The notes under the pieces: model-generated
Told to the model about the DNA's origin: nothing
Database searches by the model: none
What the model saw: only the letters and a program-made list of their open reading frames with translations
Shown here: positions 1 through 6,177 of the stretch, one piece after another
How positions within the stretch are numbered: the stretch's first letter is position 1
Layout: each line of letters starts with the position of its first letter
Origin: DATBFX01 sp036558305
Lineage (GTDB): Bacteria; Chloroflexota; Chloroflexia; Thermomicrobiales; UBA6265
Direction: 5' to 3'
NCBI GenBank assembly: GCA_036558305.1
Contig: DATBFX010000375.1
Coordinates: 1 to 8,743, forward strand
DNA length: 8,743 bases
Program-made: the position numbers and the translations under genes

Positions 1-4
1 TCGG

Positions 5-1465
5 GTGAACCAGCGCGCGTTTCGGAGGGCACTTCGCTACGGCTTCGGCCGAGCCATCCTGCACCTCCGGGGGCACGACGCCGCGCCGTATCGCGGAGAC
101 ATCCTCGACGGCTGTCTCCACTTCTGGGGATTCGACGGCGACTTCGACCACAACCGCCCAGACTACATGTTCGAGGTCATCTCGCTGACCGGGGAGCGCG
201 AGTTCTACCGCGACCGCATCCTTGCCGCAGTCGAGTCCGCAGCGGGCGATCGTGACGGCCACCAGCACTTCGCGCTCGCTCGGATCTTTACCGAGGCAGG
301 CGACGAAGCGGCGCGTGTCGCGTTGGACCGCGCGTTGGAACGCCTGCCATTCGATCACAAGCTCGCTGAGCACACGATCATGCTCCACGGGCCCGCAGGT
401 CTGCTACGCGTCCTGAGGCTGCGGCTCGACCGCCTGGACCCAAAAGGCGGCACCCAACAGGACTCCGTAGATGTCGACCCTTGGATCATCCAAGAGGCCA
501 CCGACCGCTGGGGCAAGCGCGCCTTCGCGAGTGCCATGCAAGATGCCGGACGCGCCGATCCGCGAATCAGAAATCTTTGGTCGCAGTTACGGCAGGAAGA
601 GGCAAAATGGCGCCAGGATCTGGGCAAACGGAGCGAGCAACCTAGCCTAACCTACGAGCAGGTCAATGAGATCTTGGCGAACCCCGAGGTGGGCAAGGCA
701 TTCGGCGCGGGACATTGGTCCAACTCGCTGCGGAACTGGGCGAAGACGGCCACGGACGACGAGTGGAGGAGGCTGGCTGCAGAACTGTCGGATCTGCCGG
801 GTGATGACCCCCGCTGGCAGCGGGCCGTGCGCTACCTCTACAACGGTCGCGCCTTTCCGGGTGATCCCCATCGCCTGATCGCAACTGTCCAGGCTGCACG
901 TCTCGACCGTTTCCGCTATTTGGTGGAAATGGACTTCACCGAACGGCTCGCGCTTCGTGCCATGAACGCGCTCGCCGAAGTGACGCATCCGGCCGTGCGG
1001 TCGTTTGCTCTCGAAATGCTGAAGACTTCCAGGTGGACGTCGCACGCGGCATCGCTCTTGGCGGCGAACTACGAGGACGGAGACCTGGAGTTGCTAGCCG
1101 CCGTCTTCCGTCGGGAGCGAAGCGAATGGCAGCGGCACGGGATCGCCTTGTCGATTCGCCAGATCGATGAGCGACTCGCGCCGGCAGAGGCACCTGCCGT
1201 CCTCCTCCTGCTCTACGAGCACGTGCGATGCGGGATGTGCCGCTGCGGCCTCGTCGAGCGCTTGCACGCCCATGACGCCTTGCCCAGCTTGATCGCCGAG
1301 GAATGCTGTTTCGACGCCTACTTCGGTCTCCGGGAGCGCATCGCCGAGATAGTTCCGGGAGTTTGCGGTGGCCCTGGCGGCTACGGGCATGCCGGGGGCG
1401 GGAATCGCGCCCGCACAGCTACCCGGCCGCCTGCCCCGCCCTCGGATTCAGGCCTCTGCACGTAG
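5..1465 (+). CDS. Conserved hypothetical protein, probably helical-repeat, with C-terminal Cys motif
   Basis: A GTG at 5 opens a 486-aa frame ending in TAG at 1463-1465. The start is plausible because the protein begins MNQRAFRRAL..GRAILHLRGHD. That matches my memory of the N-terminus of a widespread uncharacterised bacterial family, but only 4 bases lie upstream, so a ribosome binding site or earlier start cannot be judged. The protein is soluble, with no signal peptide or membrane span. Repeated amphipathic Leu/Ala-rich helices (about residues 70-135 and 300-400) suggest a HEAT/ARM-like solenoid. Near the C-terminus is a Cys cluster (C409, C412, C414, in RCGMCRCGLVERL) followed by EECCFDAY at 432-439. 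This block is the best conserved part of the family as I recall it. Residues from about 450 onward are a Gly/Pro/Arg-rich tail that looks unlike folded protein and may be read-through after loss of the native stop. By eye the gene is less GC-biased at third positions than the genes further right. The function is unknown; the Cys motif might bind metal. Confidence 0.72.
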   Translation: MNQRAFRRALRYGFGRAILHLRGHDAAPYRGDILDGCLHFWGFDGDFDHNRPDYMFEVISLTGEREFYRDRILAAVESAAGDRDGHQHFALARIFTEAGDEAARVALDRALERLPFDHKLAEHTIMLHGPAGLLRVLRLRLDRLDPKGGTQQDSVDVDPWIIQEATDRWGKRAFASAMQDAGRADPRIRNLWSQLRQEEAKWRQDLGKRSEQPSLTYEQVNEILANPEVGKAFGAGHWSNSLRNWAKTATDDEWRRLAAELSDLPGDDPRWQRAVRYLYNGRAFPGDPHRLIATVQAARLDRFRYLVEMDFTERLALRAMNALAEVTHPAVRSFALEMLKTSRWTSHAASLLAANYEDGDLELLAAVFRRERSEWQRHGIALSIRQIDERLAPAEAPAVLLLLYEHVRCGMCRCGLVERLHAHDALPSLIAEECCFDAYFGLRERIAEIVPGVCGGPGGYGHAGGGNRARTATRPPAPPSDSGLCT

Positions 1466-1587
1466 AAGAAGTCGAGGGCAGCGCCCTGAATTCGGGGGCG
1501 AAATTGTCGGACGCCGCGACGCCGCCAAGCCGCCGGATCGTCACAGCAGGTACCGCGAAGAGAGACGGGGGAGGGCAAAAGACCGGG

Positions 1588-1630
1588 TTTTGAGACGGTC
1601 CTGATGGGTAAAATGGTCGTTTTCGAGACG
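1588..1630 (+). repeat. Degenerate direct repeat, 32-33 bp period
   Basis: Two copies of TTTT(C)GAGACGG are present, at 1588-1598 and 1620-1631, followed by TCCTGATGGG and CCTGGTTCGGG respectively. The spacing is 32-33 bp, close to three helical turns. The copies are on the same strand and lie in the spacer 100-140 bp before the GNAT start. They could be a regulator's paired half-sites or a remnant of a mobile element end. No inverted partner occurs elsewhere in the window. Confidence 0.4.
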
Positions 1631-1707
1631 GCCTGGTTCGGGATGTCGTGATGGGATGTCCGGTGTACCATCGGCGCTCGCATCCCGACCCGGGACGTTT
1701 CCTCGGC

Positions 1708-1717
1708 GGAGGGAGGA
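1708..1717 (+). promoter_or_regulatory. Ribosome binding site of the GNAT gene
   Basis: GGAGGGAGGA sits 12 nt before the ATG at 1730. The spacing is slightly long, but this is the only strong purine-rich site near the N-terminus of the acetyltransferase reading frame, so it supports the ATG at 1730 as the original start. Confidence 0.5.
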
Positions 1718-1729
1718 GTTCGCGGGGGC

Positions 1730-2978
1730 ATGGATCGGCGTACGGACGGGGGTGCGGGCCAGGCCAGCAAGAGCGCCGCAGATGCGCTCGCCGATCAAGA
1801 CTACCGGCACGACCTGGGGGAGGGTTTGCTGCTGCGGTGGTCGACGCCCGACGATCGCGACCGGCTCGCCGCGATGTTCGCGAACGTGCTGCGCGCTGGC
1901 GAGCATGTGCCGCCGAATCACCGGCACGGCGCCTGGGTGCGCGACATGATGAGCGGGCGATGCCCGCACATCACTCCGTTCGACTTTGCGTTGGCCGAAG
2001 ACACCGGCACCGGGCAGATCGTGGCCTCGGCGTGCCTGTTCGCCAACCGCGCCACGTACGAGGATCTTCCCTTCACGCTGCGACGTGCCGCCATCGTGGG
2101 CACGGAGATCCCGTACCGCACCCGCGGTCTGCAGCGGTCCATCTTTGCGCTCATCCATGCGCGGAGCGCGCAGCGCGGCCACCTGGCGCAAGGCATCGCC
2201 GGGATCCGCTACGTCTATCGGGCGTTCGGCTACGAGTACGCCATCGACCTCGAGGCGTCGCAACACGTCTACATCGCGGCACTGCCACCTCGGCAGGCCG
2301 CCGAGGTGGCACCTTTTGGTCTGCGGGCCGCGGTCGAAGCGGACGTCCCGCTGCTGACGGCGCTGGCCGCACACGAGCGGCCGTGTTGGCAAATCGCCAC
2401 CGTGCTGGACCCGGAAGCCTGGCGGTGGATGCTGTTCGGTGCCGATCCGGCGGCGGGGAACCTCGGCACGGCCTTCATCATCACCGGCGCCGGACGGGAC
2501 GTCGGCTACCTGCTCGTTGACCGGCTCCGCCGGGGCGATTCCCTGGGCATCTGGGGATGGCGGTAACCGATGGGGTCCCGTTGGCGGCCGTCGCCCCGCA
2601 CGTGTTGCGCGCCCTGAGCGAGACGGCGCGACTCCTGCCCAGCGAGCCGGAGCCGGCACCGCCGCTGGCCCGTTTGCGCCTGGAGATCGGACCGGGCCAC
2701 CTGCACTTTGCCGCGCTCGGTCCGTACCTGGCGCCCGAGTACAAGTATCGCCACGCCTGGTGGATGCGCGTGCCGGGCAGGGCAAGCTGCTCCGGGCCGA
2801 GCCGTGGCGCAAGCCCTTGTGGGGCGGGGGCCAGGCCGGCTTCCCGCCGGCGGTCTTCACGCAATTGCTGCTCGGCTACCGCGGTTTTCTGGAAAAGCGC
2901 CACAACTACCAGGACGTCTGGGCCGAAGGCGTGGTGCGGACGCTGCTGGAGACGCTTTTCCCTCCCCGATCCTCCTAA
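1730..2978 (+). pseudogene. Eis-like GNAT N-acetyltransferase, disrupted by two frame changes and an internal deletion
   Basis: Three consecutive segments in three frames together read as one GNAT acetyltransferase with an SCP2-like C-terminal domain. These enzymes move acetyl groups from acetyl-CoA to amines. Segment 1 (1730 to about 2555) contains the acetyl-CoA loop region VGTEIPYRTRGLQR (residues about 122-136), then HARSAQRGHLAQGIAGI and YRAFGYEYA, typical of the large GNAT proteins of this type. Read straight, it ends early at 2564-2566 after 278 aa. Segment 2 (from about 2557, shifted by -1) continues with AVTDGVPLAAVAPHVLRAL and reaches YRHAWWMRVPG near 2778. Segment 3 (about 2778-2978, again shifted by -1) resumes with GQGKLLRAEPWR and continues through FTQLLLGYRGFLE to a normal-looking end, LLETLFPPRSS, TAA at 2976-2978. 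From memory of the family, roughly 40-50 residues normally lie between the VRVP-like and EPW-like motifs, so the second junction looks like a real deletion. The first could be one lost G in the run near 2552-2555, genuine or a sequencing error. A functional full-length product is unlikely. Confidence 0.82.
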
Positions 2979-3194
2979 ATGCTGCCGCTCGCTTGACCGG
3001 CGGCGCCGGCGGGTCGCGCCTGCTGCCTGGCGGGGAGGCGCATGAAGGTCCGTCGGACGAACCACCAGATGCCCCTTCGGGGACGGGGGAACCGACCGAG
3101 CCTCGAAACGGCGGTCTATGGGACCGGACAGTTAATGGCAACGGGGCCGGGTCGCCTCGACGCACGGCCGTCGCAAGAAGGGCGAGGGGAAGCA

Positions 3195-3221
3195 GCACCC
3201 GTGGTACAACCGAACGGGTGC
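3195..3221. terminator. Inverted repeat between convergent genes, possible terminator
   Basis: GCACCCGT (3195-3202) is perfectly complementary to ACGGGTGC (3214-3221). The 11-nt interior can add three more pairs, GGT/ACC at 3203-3205 and 3209-3211, with a 2-nt bulge and an ACA triloop. It lies 217 bp after the GNAT remnant's stop and 38 bp beyond the stop of the minus-strand membrane gene, so it could end either transcript. The T-tract is poor on both strands (on the minus strand TTCCCCT follows), so termination activity is uncertain. The rest of 2979-3259 holds nothing I recognise. Confidence 0.38.
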
Positions 3222-3259
3222 CCGCACCGGTTCCGCCGGCGATCTTTTGGGCGAGTGCG

Positions 3260-4246
3260 TTAGCGGGCGGCGTAGTCGCGGTCGTAGATCGATGGCTGAT
3301 GGCTGGTATCCACGCCGGTGGCGGGGGTGGGAACGAAGCCGCTGGTGAGGGAGGCGACTCCCGCGGTGAGGCGGGCCGAGGTGACTTCGCCGTAGTGGCC
3401 CTTATCGCTCTCTTTTGTGAAGCTGCGTGCCATGAACGTACCGGCGCCGCAGCCCTCGCAGCGGGCGGCATTGATGCGCACGTGCGGCCGCGAATCGTTG
3501 GCGCGTTCGACGTCAATGGTGGCGGCGTTCAGCGATTCCTGGTCCGGGGAAGCGGAGCGGAGGCACGCCCAAACCGTTGCGAGCGCTTCCGGCGCGATCG
3601 AGACGGAACCGCTTGATCGCATGTAGCGACGGCACGATCCGCAGTAGTCGAGTTTGCCGACGAGCTCGACGACGGTGACGCAACCGGCGAGGATTCCCAG
3701 GCCTTCGAGGACGAACAGTCCCCAGTTGATCCAGCCGCCGACGGAGCTGGACATGTCGATCGATTGGGACTGGTGTCCACCGTTGTCGTAGATCGTGAGG
3801 TCGCGGCTGCGAATGTCCCACTTCAGGTAGCGCCAGAACGTAAACGGTTCGCCGGTGTCCAGATCGACGAATGTACTGATGTGGTCACCGTCGCCGGCGT
3901 AGTTGATCTCGTCATCGTCGTCGACGTAGGTGCGGTCGTAGATGCCGTAGTAGGTGCCGAAGAAACAGGTCAAACCGAGGACGACGGCGATACCGTATGA
4001 GGCGACGGTCGGGCGACTCTGCATCAGCCAGAGTCCACCGGCGAATCCGCCGCCGGCGAAGCAGCCCGCGAGAAAGGCGCCGATCGGGACGATCAAGAAG
4101 ATGCTGAAGCCGACCGGGTTGAAATCGAATGTGGCGATGCTGAAAACGGCGATTGCGATGGAGATGGCGACGGTGACGATCCCGAACGGGATCGCGCCAA
4201 GACCGCGAAGGTCGATTCCTTCGTCGCGGGGCACTGCGATGGTCAT
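3260..4246 (-). CDS. Four-helix membrane protein with cytoplasmic paired-CxxC (zinc-ribbon-like) domain
   Basis: I do not recognise the family. The frame could begin at a GTG at 4345, but that has no ribosome binding site and gives a non-hydrophobic 33-residue extension. The ATG at 4244-4246, preceded by AAGGCAGG, gives a 328-aa protein starting MTIAVPRDEG and is preferred. Predicted membrane spans are at about 19-39, 45-65, 81-101 and 172-197. Positive residues (R7, R14, R78, K198, R206, R207, R210) fit an N-in, C-in topology. The roughly 70-residue loop between spans 3 and 4 would then be extracytoplasmic; it is very acidic at its start (DDDDE, about 109-113). The C-terminal region is cytoplasmic and carries CGSC (202-205) and CEGC (263-266), spaced like a split zinc ribbon. 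A GGGFAGG run follows span 2. The gene appears to be a single unit, convergent with the GNAT remnant. A membrane-anchored metal-binding or sensing role is inference only. Confidence 0.75.
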   Translation of the reverse strand: MTIAVPRDEGIDLRGLGAIPFGIVTVAISIAIAVFSIATFDFNPVGFSIFLIVPIGAFLAGCFAGGGFAGGLWLMQSRPTVASYGIAVVLGLTCFFGTYYGIYDRTYVDDDDEINYAGDGDHISTFVDLDTGEPFTFWRYLKWDIRSRDLTIYDNGGHQSQSIDMSSSVGGWINWGLFVLEGLGILAGCVTVVELVGKLDYCGSCRRYMRSSGSVSIAPEALATVWACLRSASPDQESLNAATIDVERANDSRPHVRINAARCEGCGAGTFMARSFTKESDKGHYGEVTSARLTAGVASLTSGFVPTPATGVDTSHQPSIYDRDYAAR

Positions 4247-4412
4247 CTTGCCTGCCTTGGCGAAAACGGATTGCCGGGGTCCAAGGGTGCGCGGGTTCGG
4301 ACCGTGCAACGATCCTATCGACGCAAAGGATGCAGACGGCATCACCAGAAGGGACTAATCCGCCGCGGAATTTGCGGGGTGTCGCGGCCGGAGAGTTAAG
4401 AGCGATGCACGG

Positions 4413-4616
4413 CTAGAGACCCGCCGGCGGCCGGCGGTCGGCGATCAGCACCAGGACGATGCAGATCAGGAGGAGGATCATCAAGCCGAAGGTGACGAGG
4501 CCGAACAGGCGATCATCCGCCTCGTCCTCGGTACCGACGGCGATCGGCCCGACGCCGTCCGCGACGGGCTGTCCCTCGACGGCTTGGGGAGTTGGCAACG
4601 ATTCTTCGTCACTCAC
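4413..4616 (-). CDS. Small single-span membrane protein
   Basis: This 67-aa frame opens at a GTG (4614-4616) and ends in TAG. The first 36 residues are acidic and polar (MSDEESLPTP..., TEDEADD at 29-35). One strong hydrophobic span follows at about 38-59 (LFGLVTFGLMILLLICIVLVLIA split across it), then a short basic tail DRRPPAGL. That layout suggests a C-terminally anchored protein. It begins 30 nt after the stop of the PAP2-like gene on the same strand, so the two are probably cotranscribed. No clear Shine-Dalgarno is visible, so it may depend on coupling to the upstream gene. The sharply bounded hydrophobic span, acidic head and basic tail make it more likely real than a chance frame, but no family is recognised. 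Confidence 0.55.
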   Translation of the reverse strand: MSDEESLPTPQAVEGQPVADGVGPIAVGTEDEADDRLFGLVTFGLMILLLICIVLVLIADRRPPAGL

Positions 4617-4646
4617 GCGCGAAGCATACCAAACGGCGTCGTCCCC

Positions 4647-5468
4647 TCAGATACGGTGCCCCGCGGATGGGAGTTGTCCCTCGAAGCGGTCGCCCCAGCG
4701 CCGCGCGATCGCGATCGAGGCGAGCAGGACGGCGAGACCGGCGGCGACGTCCATGACGTAGTGGTTCGCCGTCGCGACGACGGCGAAGGCCATCAGGCAG
4801 GGGTGGACGACCGCGACGACCGTCGCCCACCGGCGACGGCCGGCGGCGATCCAGAAGAGGGCAGCGGCGACGACCGACCAGGCGACGTGCATGCTCGGCA
4901 TCGCGGCGTAGACGTTGACGGTGCTGGGGATCGAACCGTAGAGATTGAAGAGACTGCTTCCGGTCACGTCGCCATAGTAGCGGGGACCGAAACGGAGGAG
5001 GGTGTCGACGTAGCCGTACGAGGCCGGGAGCAGACGCGGCGGTGTCAACGGGAAGAGCGCGAACCCGACCAGCGCCAGTGCCAGCGAGATCGCGAAGACG
5101 CGGCGCCACCAGGCGAAGACCAGCGGTGCTTTCCAGGCGCCGAGAATCGCGCAACCGATCAACACCGGCAGGAACCCGTAGACGTAGTACCAATTCGCGG
5201 CGTGGGTGAGCCAGGCGCGCGGCAGTACCTCGCCCTGGACGTCGAGTTCCCAATCGATGCGAAGCCAGCGTTCGAGGTCGAGGACCGAGCGCGCGTGGTG
5301 ACCGCCGGCGATCGGCCCCCGGTCCGAGACGAGGAAGCGGACGAGGCTGTAGACGGCGTAGAGGACGAGCAGCGGCGCCAATCCGGACCCGACGCGGCGG
5401 GCGCCGGAGACGTCCGGTTGGTGCAGCGTGGGCACGGCGTTCTTGATCGTGAGGCGCGTCGTTGCCAT
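4647..5468 (-). CDS. PAP2-superfamily membrane phosphatase/phosphotransferase (Aur1/inositolphosphotransferase-like)
   Basis: This is an integral membrane enzyme of the PAP2 superfamily, Aur1-like branch, expected to hydrolyse or transfer a lipid phosphate at the outer face of the membrane. Numbered from the ATG at 5466-5468 (273 aa), the phosphatase motif YAAMPSMHVAWS includes PSMH at 191-194 (H194). The final motif ATANHYVMDVAAG supplies H236 and D240, the usual catalytic pair. FPLTPPRLLP (139-148) is the Pro/Arg motif typical of this branch. About six membrane spans are seen, near 30-48, 93-113, 121-140, 195-209, 214-231 and 239-255. A GTG at 5534 in the same frame would add 22 non-hydrophobic residues. 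I prefer the ATG because GGGGA lies 4 nt before it, but either is possible. The substrate is unknown: phosphatidylinositol-type transfer, undecaprenyl-phosphate recycling or phosphatidate dephosphorylation are candidates. The gene is followed by the small membrane protein at 4413-4616 and preceded by a good promoter near 5613-5641. Confidence 0.86.
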   Translation of the reverse strand: MATTRLTIKNAVPTLHQPDVSGARRVGSGLAPLLVLYAVYSLVRFLVSDRGPIAGGHHARSVLDLERWLRIDWELDVQGEVLPRAWLTHAANWYYVYGFLPVLIGCAILGAWKAPLVFAWWRRVFAISLALALVGFALFPLTPPRLLPASYGYVDTLLRFGPRYYGDVTGSSLFNLYGSIPSTVNVYAAMPSMHVAWSVVAAALFWIAAGRRRWATVVAVVHPCLMAFAVVATANHYVMDVAAGLAVLLASIAIARRWGDRFEGQLPSAGHRI

Positions 5469-5612
5469 ACGATCCCCGAACGGGGCGAGTGCGCCGGGCG
5501 GCGAGGCAGTCGGGTCGCGAGAATACGACGACACCCGGCGGACCGACGCGTCCCGGTCCGACGTCGCTTCTGCACGTGCCGTGCGTGGGCGCCCTGCCGG
5601 TACGATTCGGGT

Positions 5613-5641
5613 ATTGTAGGGGACGGTTTGGCCGATGTAAA
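5613..5641 (-). promoter_or_regulatory. Sigma70-type promoter for the PAP2-like gene
   Basis: Read on the minus strand, TTTACA (5641-5636) and TACAAT (5618-5613) are separated by exactly 17 bp. Each hexamer matches the -35 and -10 consensus at 5 of 6 positions, which is uncommon by chance in DNA this GC-rich. Transcription would start near 5606, leaving a leader of roughly 70 nt to the GTG at 5534 or about 140 nt to the preferred ATG at 5468. Confidence 0.58.
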
Positions 5642-5644
5642 CCG
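5624..5644. promoter_or_regulatory. Inverted repeat overlapping the PAP2-gene promoter, possible operator
   Basis: CGGTTT (5624-5629) and AAACCG (5639-5644) form a perfect 6-bp inverted repeat with a 9-bp spacer. It covers the -35 hexamer and part of the spacer of the minus-strand promoter. The half-site spacing of about 15 bp centre to centre is within the range used by dimeric helix-turn-helix repressors. No regulator gene is in the window, so the assignment rests on symmetry and position only. Confidence 0.35.
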
Positions 5645-5740
5645 CACGGGAGGTCCAAACGGGTGCGAACGGACGCCCCTTATCGACTACCGCTCAAGTC
5701 GGGGCCAACGATGCCGGTCGCCTGGACGACCGATTGGGAG

Positions 5741-5746
5741 AGGAGG
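5741..5746 (+). promoter_or_regulatory. Ribosome binding site that fixes the VOC gene start
   Basis: AGGAGG lies 5 nt before the GTG at 5752. It falls inside the longer frame that would begin at the TTG at 5734, so it argues for the GTG as the true start. Confidence 0.65.
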
Positions 5747-5751
5747 GCGAG

Positions 5752-6165
5752 GTGAACGAATCGGGGTTCGGACGCGTCGAGGTCGAAGGACTGGCCGAAG
5801 TGGTGCTGAACGTCCACGACCTGGCACGGTCCCTGGCGTTTTACCGCGACCTCCTCGGACTGACGGTGATCTCGCCGCCGGAACGGACGAATCCGGTCTT
5901 CCTGCGCGCGGGGGCGGCGACCGCCGCCCTGCCGGCGTTGGTCGTCCTCGTCCAACTGCCGGCCGATACTCCGGCGTTTGCGTCGCCGCGCACGCTCCAT
6001 CACCTGGCGCTGGCGGTGGCGGCGGACGCGTTCGATGCGGCGCACCAGGCGCTTGTCCAGCGCGGGTACGCCGTCAGGACGGGCCAGCATCCGGTCCTGC
6101 CGTCCCGCACGCTGTACGTGGACGACCCCGACGGCAACGAGGTCGAGTTGATCGCGCCGGCGTGA
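5752..6165 (+). CDS. VOC-superfamily protein (glyoxalase/dioxygenase fold)
   Basis: This 137-aa protein has the two beta-alpha-beta-beta-beta modules of a vicinal-oxygen-chelate monomer. Module one is LAEVVLNVHDLARSLAFYRDLLGL (about 14-37, shown as two overlapping parts VVLNVHDL and SLAFYRDLLGL). Module two starts at TLHHLALAV (81-89) and ends DDPDGNEVELI (124-134). Expected metal ligands in the second module are present, H84 and E132. At the first-ligand position, where most relatives have His before VVL, this protein has E16, so metal binding may be altered. The start is GTG at 5752 with a strong AGGAGG site. The protein is cytosolic and the substrate cannot be told from sequence; relatives include glyoxalase I, fosfomycin and bleomycin resistance proteins and extradiol dioxygenases. 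It runs away from the PAP2-like gene and converges on the PNPOx-like gene with a 12-nt gap that has no visible terminator. Confidence 0.86.
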   Translation: MNESGFGRVEVEGLAEVVLNVHDLARSLAFYRDLLGLTVISPPERTNPVFLRAGAATAALPALVVLVQLPADTPAFASPRTLHHLALAVAADAFDAAHQALVQRGYAVRTGQHPVLPSRTLYVDDPDGNEVELIAPA

Positions 6166-6177
6166 GCGAACCTGGCG

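Larger units (their letters stand above)
1466..1729. other. Intergenic spacer upstream of the GNAT remnant
   Basis: This 264-base spacer shows no convincing coding signal: the short frames crossing it are Arg/Pro/Ser-rich and match no family I know. It holds the most AT-rich patch nearby (about 1576-1625), a degenerate direct repeat (1588-1630) and a -10-like TAAAAT at 1609-1614 without a well-spaced -35. A strong purine-rich ribosome binding site at 1708-1717 closes the spacer. The promoter of the GNAT gene probably lies here. Confidence 0.5.

Noticed and set aside
1395..1411. Small GGGCG/CGCCC stem as a terminator of the first gene
   Set aside because: It lies before the stop codon, is only 5 bp and has no T-tract.
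2545..2790. Programmed ribosomal frameshifting in the GNAT gene
   Set aside because: Two separate shifts would be needed, the second coincides with apparent loss of domain sequence, and there is no classic slippery heptamer or obvious stimulatory structure at either junction.
1541..2860. 439-aa minus-strand frame opposite the GNAT remnant
   Set aside because: The product is Arg/Pro/Ala-rich with no recognisable domain. The plus strand has clear acetyltransferase motifs, and long antisense frames are expected at this GC content.
4177..4194. Hairpin CGATCCC-GAAC-GGGATCG
   Set aside because: It lies inside the coding sequence of the membrane protein near its first span, with no T-tract; likely a chance palindrome.
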